A DNA stretch of 64,000 nucleotides from WTGA01 sp965231865 (lineage in GTDB: Bacteria > Pseudomonadota > Gammaproteobacteria > Arenicellales > Poriferihabitantaceae): assembly GCA_965231865.1 (NCBI GenBank), contig CBDDOJ010000002.1:124001-188000 (forward strand), written 5' to 3'. Under the pieces are notes generated by a model. The model was not told the DNA's origin, ran no database searches, and saw only the letters and a list, made by a program, of their open reading frames with translations. Of the stretch, positions 12,779 to 20,742 are shown piece after piece (the first letter of the stretch is position 1; every line of letters begins with the position of its first letter). A program made the translations under genes and the position numbers.

Positions 12779-14968
12779 CTACCCCGGGTCGGAGCGATTG
12801 GTATCGCGTATTGGAATCGACACGGTCACTGCGACACCACCCTTGTCCCCGCGGTTTTCCGCCCGGGCGGTGCCTTCATGGTATTCCGCGATCAAGCGGA
12901 CAATAAAGAGTCCCAGCCCGAGGTGGGAGTGCATGGCATTGGTCTTCCCGTAGGAAACCATTGGATCAAACAGGCGTTCTGCAATCTCCTCGGGTATTTC
13001 AGGCCCTTCATTCAAGACGGTGACTTCTGCGTTGCCCCCGGACTTGCGGGTTTTGACAATGATCGGGGCGGTGGTTTTGCTGAACTGGACCGCGTTGTCC
13101 ACCAGTTTGTCCAGCATCTGTGCCAGATGATCGGGACTGCCGTTGACAACCAAAGGTGAAGAACCGGTCTGTACCAGGAACTGGTACTCTGGATAACTGC
13201 TGCGATACCCATCGACATATTCCGTGATCAATGCGGGCAGATTGAGCGATTTTTTTGATTCGCCCTTCAGCGCCTCTTCCAGATTTGCGGCTTCGGTCAG
13301 GTTATTGAGCAATGAGCGCAGCCGGTTTACGCCGTTCCTGGCCCGTTGCATATGCTTGTTCTGGTCAATTTCCGGTAATTCGCCCTCAAGAATTTCCAGG
13401 GACGAGCTGACCACATTCAAAGGGTTGTTCATTTCATGGGCCAGGGTGTCCGGCATCCCTTCAAGGTAACGGGTATAACTGGAAAGGCGTTTCAACATGT
13501 TGGTAATGCTCCGACCCAGGTCGCCGAGCTCATCCGCCGCATAGACCCGATCGGGAATTTTCTCTTCCAGCACCCTCCCCTCGCTGGTGATTGCCTGTTC
13601 CGTTGTCGTACTCAACCGCCTGATGCGGACGGTCAGTCTCCAGGCAAAGACAAACAACGTGAGCACCACGAAACAAAACACCAGGATGGTGACGACCGTA
13701 AGACTTCTGAGCAGTCGAAATTGAAGGGCGAGGATCGCATTGCTGGTTTGCTCCACCACGACCACCCCGATGATCTTTTCTCCTGACTTGATCGGATAAC
13801 CGGCAACAATAATTTCCGTTTTCTTATCCAGGGAAGGGCGCTCTTCAACCTTGGGGGTTCCTTTCAGAACGGATATAAAAATTTTATCCGGACGATGGCT
13901 GACCTCTGGCAGGATATCGGAAAATTGGTCTGGCGGACGTTTGAGCAAAGCATCGATATGCCCCTGGATTCCCTGGTACGTCCTGACCAACCAGCTTTTT
14001 TCTTCCTCGACATCGGGGTCCGCCGGAGGCTGGGCAGACAGGCCACCCACGACCGCACGCACGCGTTGAAAATTGTCAAGTATCCAGATCCGGGACTGGG
14101 GCCGGTCAAGCCCTTTCAGGATTTTCGTGAGTTCGGGAGAAGTAATGAATAGCTGGCTGGGCTCTTCCTTGCCTGAAATTTCAGGCGCCATTGAATACAC
14201 CGTTTTTATCTCGCGGGTCTCCGGGTCGTCCACATCAACCGCGAAAAAACCGATGCGGGAACGGGGACCGACCATATCCCTTTCGATCCTGAGTTCAACA
14301 CGGTACCCCCATTCCGTTTCCGCCATTTCTGCGGTGAATTCGGTGACATCCTCTCCGGTGGTGGGAAGTTTCCATTCTTCGTCCACGAGGAAAACGCTCA
14401 TGCGGCCCGGTTTTGCAACCACGATCAGATAATGCTCCAGGTCGCCATTGGGGAGTTGCCGCAACATTCTGATGTGATCGCTGGTATCCAGGGAAAGTTT
14501 GTCCAGGTCGCGATAAATGACGCTTTCATCATTGATTTCGAACAGTGCATAAAGGTACTGGTCGAAATAACCCATCACATTCATGAGTGAGAAGGACCGG
14601 GGATCATAATCACTGTTACAAATAAACAACTCATCTCCGGTATAGAAATTTACATGCTCCTTGACCACTTCCCAGTCATTTGCGTTTCCATCCAGTTGTA
14701 TAAAATTGTCCAGTTCATGGGCATACAGGTCACTGCTGTCCCCCAGAACTTCGGGAACACCTGTTTCCGGGTTGAACAACTCTGTCCGGTCATTCAGTAC
14801 TGTCGCAATGCCATTGGCAGTTAAAAGCAACGCATCCTTTTGGCCCTGGACAAGAAATTGCTTCATTTCCAGTACATAGTAGTACCCCATCCAGGGAATG
14901 ATCAGCAGCGTAAGTACCAGCCACAATAGTTTTGTGCGGATGCTCAGTGTGCGCAATGATCTCAGCAT
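12779..14968 (-). CDS. Sensor histidine kinase with periplasmic CBM9-like domain
   Basis: This membrane sensor kinase is probably the partner of the response regulator just upstream. The 729 aa contain a first membrane helix (about 15-33), a long periplasmic region (34-415) and a second helix (420-443). A HAMP-like linker (444-500) follows, then a HisKA domain with the phospho-acceptor His511 in LAHEMNNPLNVV, and an ATPase domain with N-box KLVDNAVQFS (621-630) and G-box GLGLFIVRLIAEYHEG (684-699). Residues 88-260 (LDGNANDWE, YLYALFEINDES, GYRVELRIERDMVG, IGFFAVDVDD) look like a CBM9-type carbohydrate-binding fold. The layout recalls the PdsS kinases of proteobacterial dedicated sortase systems, but no sortase is visible here. 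It sits 12 bp after the regulator, so the two form an operon. Confidence 0.88.
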   Translation of the reverse strand: MLRSLRTLSIRTKLLWLVLTLLIIPWMGYYYVLEMKQFLVQGQKDALLLTANGIATVLNDRTELFNPETGVPEVLGDSSDLYAHELDNFIQLDGNANDWEVVKEHVNFYTGDELFICNSDYDPRSFSLMNVMGYFDQYLYALFEINDESVIYRDLDKLSLDTSDHIRMLRQLPNGDLEHYLIVVAKPGRMSVFLVDEEWKLPTTGEDVTEFTAEMAETEWGYRVELRIERDMVGPRSRIGFFAVDVDDPETREIKTVYSMAPEISGKEEPSQLFITSPELTKILKGLDRPQSRIWILDNFQRVRAVVGGLSAQPPADPDVEEEKSWLVRTYQGIQGHIDALLKRPPDQFSDILPEVSHRPDKIFISVLKGTPKVEERPSLDKKTEIIVAGYPIKSGEKIIGVVVVEQTSNAILALQFRLLRSLTVVTILVFCFVVLTLFVFAWRLTVRIRRLSTTTEQAITSEGRVLEEKIPDRVYAADELGDLGRSITNMLKRLSSYTRYLEGMPDTLAHEMNNPLNVVSSSLEILEGELPEIDQNKHMQRARNGVNRLRSLLNNLTEAANLEEALKGESKKSLNLPALITEYVDGYRSSYPEYQFLVQTGSSPLVVNGSPDHLAQMLDKLVDNAVQFSKTTAPIIVKTRKSGGNAEVTVLNEGPEIPEEIAERLFDPMVSYGKTNAMHSHLGLGLFIVRLIAEYHEGTARAENRGDKGGVAVTVSIPIRDTNRSDPG

Positions 14969-14980
14969 TTCCCGGAATCT

Positions 14981-15691
14981 CTAATTCACGGATCCATCAT
15001 CCGACTGCCAACGATAGCCCACGCCAAATACCGTTTGAATCTTCGAGAACGAATCGTCGATTTCCTTGAATTTTTTCCGGATGCGACGAACGTACCCGTT
15101 GATTGTGTTTTTCTCTACATAGCTTTGCCGTGTTGTCTGCATCAATACTTCGTAAGTCTTGACGTGACCGGGGTTCCGGGCCAGCGCCTCAATGAGCCAG
15201 AACTCGGTCAGCGTCAGGCTCAACAATTTGTCTTTCCACCGGATCGACATGCTGTTCTGGTCGACTTCCAGTTCCCCCAGAACCAATACGGGCAGTGAAG
15301 CAGGGTCTCCCTGGACGGAAAAGGCAATTCGGAATAATGAAGACACCCGTTCAGCGAGGAACTGGAGGTTGACCGGCTTGGTAATGTAATCCCAGGCATC
15401 CAGTCTCAGGCCGGACACCCGGTCTATATCATTGTCCCGGGCAGTGAGGAAAATGATCGGCATTTGCGGGCTTTTCTGGCGCAGTTCCCTGCAAATATCA
15501 AACCCGCCATCCATTTCATTCTCCAGCATGATGTCCAGGATGACAAGGTCCGGCAATGACCTGGCGAACCCGAGCAGCGCTTCGGACTTGTTCCCGTAGG
15601 CCTGTACGGTGTAGCCCTGGGCAATCAGGACATCCGAATAGTTTTCTCTCTGGTCGATGTCGTCTTCGACAATTGCAATGACTCTGGACAT
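14981..15691 (-). CDS. OmpR-type response regulator
   Basis: A DNA-binding transcription regulator of 236 aa. The receiver domain (about 3-120) has the acidic pair ED-D near residues 9-11, phospho-acceptor Asp53 in LVILDIMLE and Lys105 in YITKP. The C-terminal winged-helix domain (about 140-232) has LTLTEFWLIEALARNPGHVKT and NGYVRRIRKKF...VFGVGYRW. The frame extends upstream, but the ATG at 15691 starts exactly at the receiver domain (MSRVIAIVEDD) and is preferred. It precedes the histidine kinase in one operon. The pair may belong to the PdsR/PdsS group by overall appearance; that is an inference. Confidence 0.9.
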   Translation of the reverse strand: MSRVIAIVEDDIDQRENYSDVLIAQGYTVQAYGNKSEALLGFARSLPDLVILDIMLENEMDGGFDICRELRQKSPQMPIIFLTARDNDIDRVSGLRLDAWDYITKPVNLQFLAERVSSLFRIAFSVQGDPASLPVLVLGELEVDQNSMSIRWKDKLLSLTLTEFWLIEALARNPGHVKTYEVLMQTTRQSYVEKNTINGYVRRIRKKFKEIDDSFSKIQTVFGVGYRWQSDDGSVN

Positions 15692-15886
15692 GGAGCGTAG
15701 GACAGGTTGCCAGTTGGTAGAAGACAGTATAACGGATTCGGCCCCTGGATGGACACCGGGCGGTCCTGCCTTGATATTCCGGCCATGGGGCACATCGTCA
15801 TAATATTACCATGAGTTCCCCCCCTTGATACCATCCCAAAAAGGTGTAATTGGATTCAGGCAAACAACTGACGGAAAATTGTTTCA

Positions 15887-16114
15887 ATGAGTCATAAATT
15901 GTTCATACCCATCACTGATGAAGTCCTCTATGACTATCCGGAACTGATCACCTCGCCATTGCTCCCGTATCACGTCGACAACCCCTGTTTCCACTGGATG
16001 GCGACCATTGAATCCACTGACGATACCAATGGAAAGGAAATCCAGTCGAAGCGGTACGGCAACGCAATGGCTGCAGATCAACCCACGGCTCAAATCGGTT
16101 CCAGATTGGCATAA
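15887..16114 (+). CDS. Small conserved hypothetical protein
   Basis: A 75-aa protein beginning MSHKLFIPITDEVLYDYPEL. The N-terminal half (FIPITDEVLY, PELI, LLPY, CFHWMA) reads like a conserved small bacterial protein, whereas the C-terminal end is low in features. There is no signal peptide or membrane helix. It runs convergent to uvrD and overlaps the 3' end of that gene by 25 bases. I do not recognise a function. Confidence 0.5.
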   Translation: MSHKLFIPITDEVLYDYPELITSPLLPYHVDNPCFHWMATIESTDDTNGKEIQSKRYGNAMAADQPTAQIGSRLA

Positions 16115-18243
16115 GAACAGATTAACCACTTGCTCCCCGCGTCGGCAAAGTGGACCTGTACCCGTGCATGGGCTCCCTGGCCCTCCATTCCAACCACGGT
16201 GCCGAATCCGAATTTACGGTGGCGGACCTGATTCCCCAGCCTGACCCCGTTGAAATCTGCCGTTTTCGATGGGGCTCCTTTCCGTGAACGCGGTCCGCTT
16301 GATACCGGGGAGCGTACTTTCTCAACATGTTCCCCGGGCACTTCAGAAAGAAACCGGGATGCCAGGTTGAAATGTGACTGTCCGTACTGCTGGCGGGATT
16401 TGGCGCGGCTCATGACCAATTGTTTCATTGCCCGGGTCATGCCCACATAGCAAAGGCGCCGTTCCTCTTCCAGGGCCCCCTCCTCCAGGGATTTCCGGTT
16501 GGGAAACAGGCCCTCTTCCATCCCGCAGATGAAAACCAGTGGAAATTCCAGGCCCTTGGCGGAGTGCAGGCTCATCAGTTGTACACAATCCTCCCCTTCC
16601 TCCGCCTGGCCTTCTCCGGCCTCCAGTGCCGTGTTTGCCAGGAATGCCGACAAATCGTCCTGGGTCTCGTTTTCATCCGGAACAAAGTCTTCCGTGGCAT
16701 TCACCAGTTCCTGCAGGTTCTCCACCCGTGCCCGGGCCAACTCACCCCGTTCTTTTTTATGATGCTCAAACAGGCCGCTTCGCTTGAGCACATGATCGGT
16801 CAGTTCCCCCAGTCCAAAGCCCGCCGTGTCTTCGTCCATTTGAGTGATCAGGTCCTGGAATCCGCTCAATGCCGTGAGCGCACGGGGCGGAATCCTTTTA
16901 TCAGCGATGATTTCGGTACAGGCCTGCCACATCGAAACCTGCCTGAGGCGGGCGTGCTCCAGTATGGCATTCATCGTTTTGTCTCCAATCCCCCGTGTCG
17001 GCAGATTCACAATTCTTTCAAAGGAATGGTTGGAACCCCGGTTTGACAGCAACCGCAGGTAGGCCAGCGCATTCTTGATTTCCGCGCGTTCATAGAAACG
17101 AAGGCCGCCATACACCCGATACGGAATACCCTGTCGGACCAGTTCCTGTTCGAAAACCCTGGATTGTGCGTTTGACCGGTAAAGTACCGCCGCCTCGTCC
17201 CGGCGGTGGCCCTGGTCTACCCAGCAAAGCAATTGTTCCACGACAAAGTGCACTTCGTCCATTTCGGTGCTGGCCTCGTAAAGCCGAATGGGGGGACCCT
17301 CTGACCCATTGGTCCACAGGTTCTTGCCAAGCCGTCCCGAATTGTTTGAAATGACCGCGTTCGCCGCGGTCAATATATTGCCCGTGGAACGGTAATTCTG
17401 TTCGAGTCTCAGGACACTGGCCCCGGGGAAATCCTTTTCAAAGCTCAGAACATTTTCAATTTTTGCGCCTCTCCATCCGTAAATGGACTGGTCGTCATCC
17501 CCAACCACGAACAAATTCCTGTGCCCGGCAGAAAGGATTTGAAGCCATTGATACTGGACCGTATTGGTATCCTGGAACTCATCCACCAGGATGTGCTGGA
17601 ACTGCTGCTGGTAGTGCTCACGAATCCCCTGGTTATTCCGGAACAACTCCAGCGTGCGCAACAATATCTCCGCAAAATCCACCAGCCCGGATTTTTGGCA
17701 GATCTCTTCATACCCGGCATACACCCGATGCAGCGTTTTGCTTTGCATGTCCTGGCGCCCGGACGACAGCCCTGCCGAGCGCATGGATGCATCCTTGTGC
17801 TTGTTGATCATCCACTGCATGGGCCGGGGCGGCCAGAGTTTTTCATCCAGGTCCAGTTCCTTCAGGACCCGGCGAATCAGCCGGAGCTGGTCATCGCTGT
17901 CCATGATTTCAAAGTTTTCAGGCAAACCGGCAGCCTCAAAGTGCAATCTCAATATTCGGTGACACAACCCATGGAATGTACCCAGCCACATCCCGCCAAA
18001 CGGGGTCTGCAACAGGTTTTCGATTCGCCCCCGCATTTCCCGGGCGGCCTTGTTGGTAAAGGTGACACCAAGAATCGTATAGGGTGGAACCCCGTGTCCC
18101 CGGACCAGGTACGCAATGCGGTGTGTCAGCACCCGGGTTTTACCGCTGCCGGCACCGGCAAGCACCAGCGCCGGTCTGAACGGGGCGGCGACGGCGGCCC
18201 GCTGGGCTTTGTTCAGGGGGTCCAGAATGTAGGAAATGTCCAT
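16090..18243 (-). CDS. uvrD: DNA helicase II
   Basis: This 3'-5' superfamily 1 helicase unwinds DNA in nucleotide excision and mismatch repair. At 717 aa it matches E. coli UvrD (720). Walker A AGAGSGKT is at residues 29-36. The helicase motifs VDEFQDTN (motif II) and GDDDQSIYGWRGA (motif III), then the SAKGLEFPLVF and VGMTRA motifs, appear in order. The C-terminal domain (GNQVRHRKFGFGTVVGMEG) is the Tudor-like region typical of UvrD. The open frame extends 83 codons further upstream, but that extension overlaps the divergent tpa gene and has no family similarity. The ATG at 18243 (MDISYILDPLN) is the family start. Confidence 0.96.
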   Translation of the reverse strand: MDISYILDPLNKAQRAAVAAPFRPALVLAGAGSGKTRVLTHRIAYLVRGHGVPPYTILGVTFTNKAAREMRGRIENLLQTPFGGMWLGTFHGLCHRILRLHFEAAGLPENFEIMDSDDQLRLIRRVLKELDLDEKLWPPRPMQWMINKHKDASMRSAGLSSGRQDMQSKTLHRVYAGYEEICQKSGLVDFAEILLRTLELFRNNQGIREHYQQQFQHILVDEFQDTNTVQYQWLQILSAGHRNLFVVGDDDQSIYGWRGAKIENVLSFEKDFPGASVLRLEQNYRSTGNILTAANAVISNNSGRLGKNLWTNGSEGPPIRLYEASTEMDEVHFVVEQLLCWVDQGHRRDEAAVLYRSNAQSRVFEQELVRQGIPYRVYGGLRFYERAEIKNALAYLRLLSNRGSNHSFERIVNLPTRGIGDKTMNAILEHARLRQVSMWQACTEIIADKRIPPRALTALSGFQDLITQMDEDTAGFGLGELTDHVLKRSGLFEHHKKERGELARARVENLQELVNATEDFVPDENETQDDLSAFLANTALEAGEGQAEEGEDCVQLMSLHSAKGLEFPLVFICGMEEGLFPNRKSLEEGALEEERRLCYVGMTRAMKQLVMSRAKSRQQYGQSHFNLASRFLSEVPGEHVEKVRSPVSSGPRSRKGAPSKTADFNGVRLGNQVRHRKFGFGTVVGMEGQGAHARVQVHFADAGSKWLICSYANLEPI

Positions 18244-18436
18244 GGGTTGATTGTATCCGGGAAAACCAATAGCATACAGACAATCCGCCGGAAAAGCGGG
18301 TTTTTCGGGGTGGTCCGGTTTTTCCGGATGAATTGGCTCTATCGTAAATCCCAATTGGGAGTAAGGTTCAAAGAGCAAGGTGCAAGAGAAAGGTTCAACA
18401 TGACCGCCAACCAACCCGAGTCCCTGGTACCCGTAC

Positions 18437-19822
18437 ATGAACAAGATCCTGACCAATACCGAACGTGCCGCTGAAATAATCAGCAGTGACAAAGACCACG
18501 TCTGGCATCATATCGTCCAGCACAAACCCATGCTGGAAAGCGAGCCCATGGTGATTGTCGAGGGAAAAGGGCTGAGAGTCAAAGACATCAATGGCCGGGA
18601 ATATCTTGATGCGGTCTCTGGCGGTGTCTGGACGGTGAATGTCGGGTATGGCCGGGAAAGGATCGCCAATGCGGTTCGGGACCAGATCGCAAAAATGTGT
18701 TATTTCGCCAATTCCGCAGGAAATGTCCCGGGCGCCCTGTTTTCGAGCCGGTTGACCGGGAAAATGCCTGGATTGAGTCGGGTGTACTTTTCCAATTCCG
18801 GGTCCGAGGCAAATGAAAAAGGGTTCAAACTGGTCCGTCAGCTGGCCGCATTGAAGAACAACGGCCAAAAGCACAAAATCATTTTCCGGGAGCGGGACTA
18901 CCATGGCACCACCATCACCGCGCTCAGTGCAACGGGACAAATCCAGCGTAAGGACCAGTACGGCCCGTTCACACCCGGATTTGTGGAATTCCCCCATTGC
19001 CTGGCCTACAGGGCACCAAATGGAGACGACCCGGACTATGGCGTACAGGCAGCCAGGGAACTGGAACGCGTTATACTGGAGGAGGGCCCGGATACCGTGG
19101 GATCCGTGATCCTTGAGCCGATCACTGCAGGAGGGGGAGTGATCCCCCCTCCGGAAGGATATTTTGAAACCATACAGGAAATTTGCACGAAATACGGGGT
19201 GCTGCTCCACATTGATGAAGTGGTTTGCGGCATGGGGCGGACCGGCAAATGGTTCGGATACCAGCATTACGGTGTCAAACCGGACATTGTTACCATGGCC
19301 AAGGGGGTCGCCAGCGGATATGCCGCCATTTCCTGTACGGTCACCACGGAAGCATTGTTTTCGGAATTTCTTGCCGAACCCAGTGAAACCCTGCAATATT
19401 TTCGCGATATCAGTACATTCGGAGGCTGTGCAGGTGGACCGGCGGCTGCACTTGAAAACATGCGGATCATCGAAGAGGAAAATCTCCTGGAAAATGTCAC
19501 TCAAATGGGAAATTACCTGATGGACGCGTTGCAGGTGCTCAAGGACAAGTACGAGATAGTGGGTGACGTACGTGGCAAGGGCCTGTTTGTCGGGGCTGAA
19601 CTGGTAAAAGACAGGCAATCCCGGGAACCGGTCGATGAGTCTGTTGCGGCGGCGGTCGTTGCCGACTGCCTGCAACAGGGCGTCATGATTGGGCGCACCA
19701 CCCGGAGTTTTCCCGAATTCAATAATACATTGTGCCTGAGCCCGGCATTGATCTGTACGAAAGATGATATCGACGAGATCGTCAGCGCGATGGACAACGC
19801 CCTGGCGAAAAGTCAGCCCTGA
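18437..19822 (+). CDS. tpa: Taurine-pyruvate aminotransferase
   Basis: This PLP enzyme transfers the amino group of taurine to pyruvate, giving sulfoacetaldehyde and alanine, the first step of one taurine degradation route. It is a class III aminotransferase of 461 aa. The PLP-binding Lys289 lies in MAKGVASGYAAIS, the Asp-Glu pair in LLHIDEVVCG (257-265), and the phosphate-binding YFSNSGSEANEK near 117-128. Long stretches (LDAVSGGVWTVNVGYGRE, ISTFGGCAGGPAAALENM) match what I remember of alphaproteobacterial Tpa closely. The later pathway genes (xsc, pta, sulfite export) are not in the window. It is divergent from uvrD and stands alone. A related omega-amino-acid substrate cannot be excluded. 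Confidence 0.88.
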   Translation: MNKILTNTERAAEIISSDKDHVWHHIVQHKPMLESEPMVIVEGKGLRVKDINGREYLDAVSGGVWTVNVGYGRERIANAVRDQIAKMCYFANSAGNVPGALFSSRLTGKMPGLSRVYFSNSGSEANEKGFKLVRQLAALKNNGQKHKIIFRERDYHGTTITALSATGQIQRKDQYGPFTPGFVEFPHCLAYRAPNGDDPDYGVQAARELERVILEEGPDTVGSVILEPITAGGGVIPPPEGYFETIQEICTKYGVLLHIDEVVCGMGRTGKWFGYQHYGVKPDIVTMAKGVASGYAAISCTVTTEALFSEFLAEPSETLQYFRDISTFGGCAGGPAAALENMRIIEEENLLENVTQMGNYLMDALQVLKDKYEIVGDVRGKGLFVGAELVKDRQSREPVDESVAAAVVADCLQQGVMIGRTTRSFPEFNNTLCLSPALICTKDDIDEIVSAMDNALAKSQP

Positions 19823-19991
19823 AAACAACCTTCGCCACTGTGGAGGAGATTGGCAATCCGGACCGAACCGGAGGGATGCGGGTCTGCGTCATGCTCCCCC
19901 GCATCGGGGTTTTGCGGTGCAGCGGAGAAGACGGTATTCTGGTTTCACCCGGTGCCCCGATAAAAAAATGGTCCGGGACGGACAGGGAAAA

Positions 19992-20068
19992 TGGTGGCTA
20001 CGCCCTGACTCGAACAGGGGACCCCATCATTATGAGTGATGTGCTCTAACCAGCTGAGCTACGTAGCC
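19992..20068 (-). tRNA. Elongator tRNA-Met (CAT anticodon)
   Basis: A 77-base cloverleaf on the minus strand. The acceptor GGCTACG pairs with CGTAGCC, the D-arm has TAGCTCAGCTGGTTAGAGC, and the anticodon CAT sits in CATCACTCATAATGATGG. CCA is encoded. The body is nearly identical to E. coli tRNA-Met (elongator), and it lacks the initiator 1:72 mismatch. Confidence 0.95.
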
Positions 20069-20181
20069 GTAATCAGATTTGCGGGGTGCGCAGGGTAACC
20101 CAATTGTCATACCGAAGCAATAGCGGCGTGGGACCGTCTCCTGCCCGCTGGGGAGATATATCCATGCCATTTATTTTCAAG

Positions 20182-20452
20182 ATGAAAAACCAAGATTTAG
20201 CAGAAGAAGTGCAACAGGCAGAACTGGGCAAGACCCCTGCCAGGATTTCCAAAACCAGCGCGGAAACCGAAAAAGTGAAAGCGGGAGACGGCGAAATTGC
20301 ACGCAGACATGGATATCGTGCTCGCCGAGATGCGCAAGATGAATGCAGAAGCTGCCAAAGAAACCCGATGCTACCCGATAACAGTGATGCTAAGCACTGC
20401 ATCCGCGGTGGTGCTTGGCGTCATATTGACCAGTAAATACCTGGTTTCTTAA
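20182..20452 (+). pseudogene. Frameshifted small coiled-coil membrane protein gene
   Basis: Two overlapping frames join into one sensible protein if one base is removed from a GGG run near 20282-20284. The first part reads MKNQDLAEEVQQAELGKT, then KTSAETEKVKA. After the shift the second part reads TAKLHADMDIVLAEMRKMNA and ends with a hydrophobic helix (PITVMLSTASAVVLGVIL) before TAA at 20450-20452. The reconstructed product would be about 89 aa: an amphipathic heptad-rich segment followed by one C-terminal membrane helix. The extra base makes the annotated frame run into unlike sequence. A real mutation or a sequencing error would look the same. Function unknown. Confidence 0.6.
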
Positions 20453-20742
20453 TCCAACCGTGCGCTGGACGATTACATGCCGGACGGTTCGATTGAGGAA
20501 GCCCGGTTTGTGAAGGGCAGGCAACAAAAATAATGGCGGATTTGTTCGGGTGGTGCCATACGTATACAGGGGATCGGGTGATTATTTTTTCTGCTTTCTA
20601 TCGTAAGAATTCAAGGCTGTATTCCCGGTTTGATCCCATCGTTAGGAGATAGACCACCATGAATATATCAATGACTTCAACGGAGGGTTTTGCCTGTGAC
20701 AGATTGTATCCCTGAAATGTTCCTTTTTTTCTGAAAAACACC

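Noticed and set aside
18244..18492. 83-codon N-terminal extension of uvrD
   Set aside because: It overlaps the divergent tpa start and lacks similarity to UvrD. The family start is at 18243.
18395..19828. 477-codon minus-strand open frame opposite tpa
   Set aside because: It is an antisense shadow of a strongly supported aminotransferase and has no recognisable domains.
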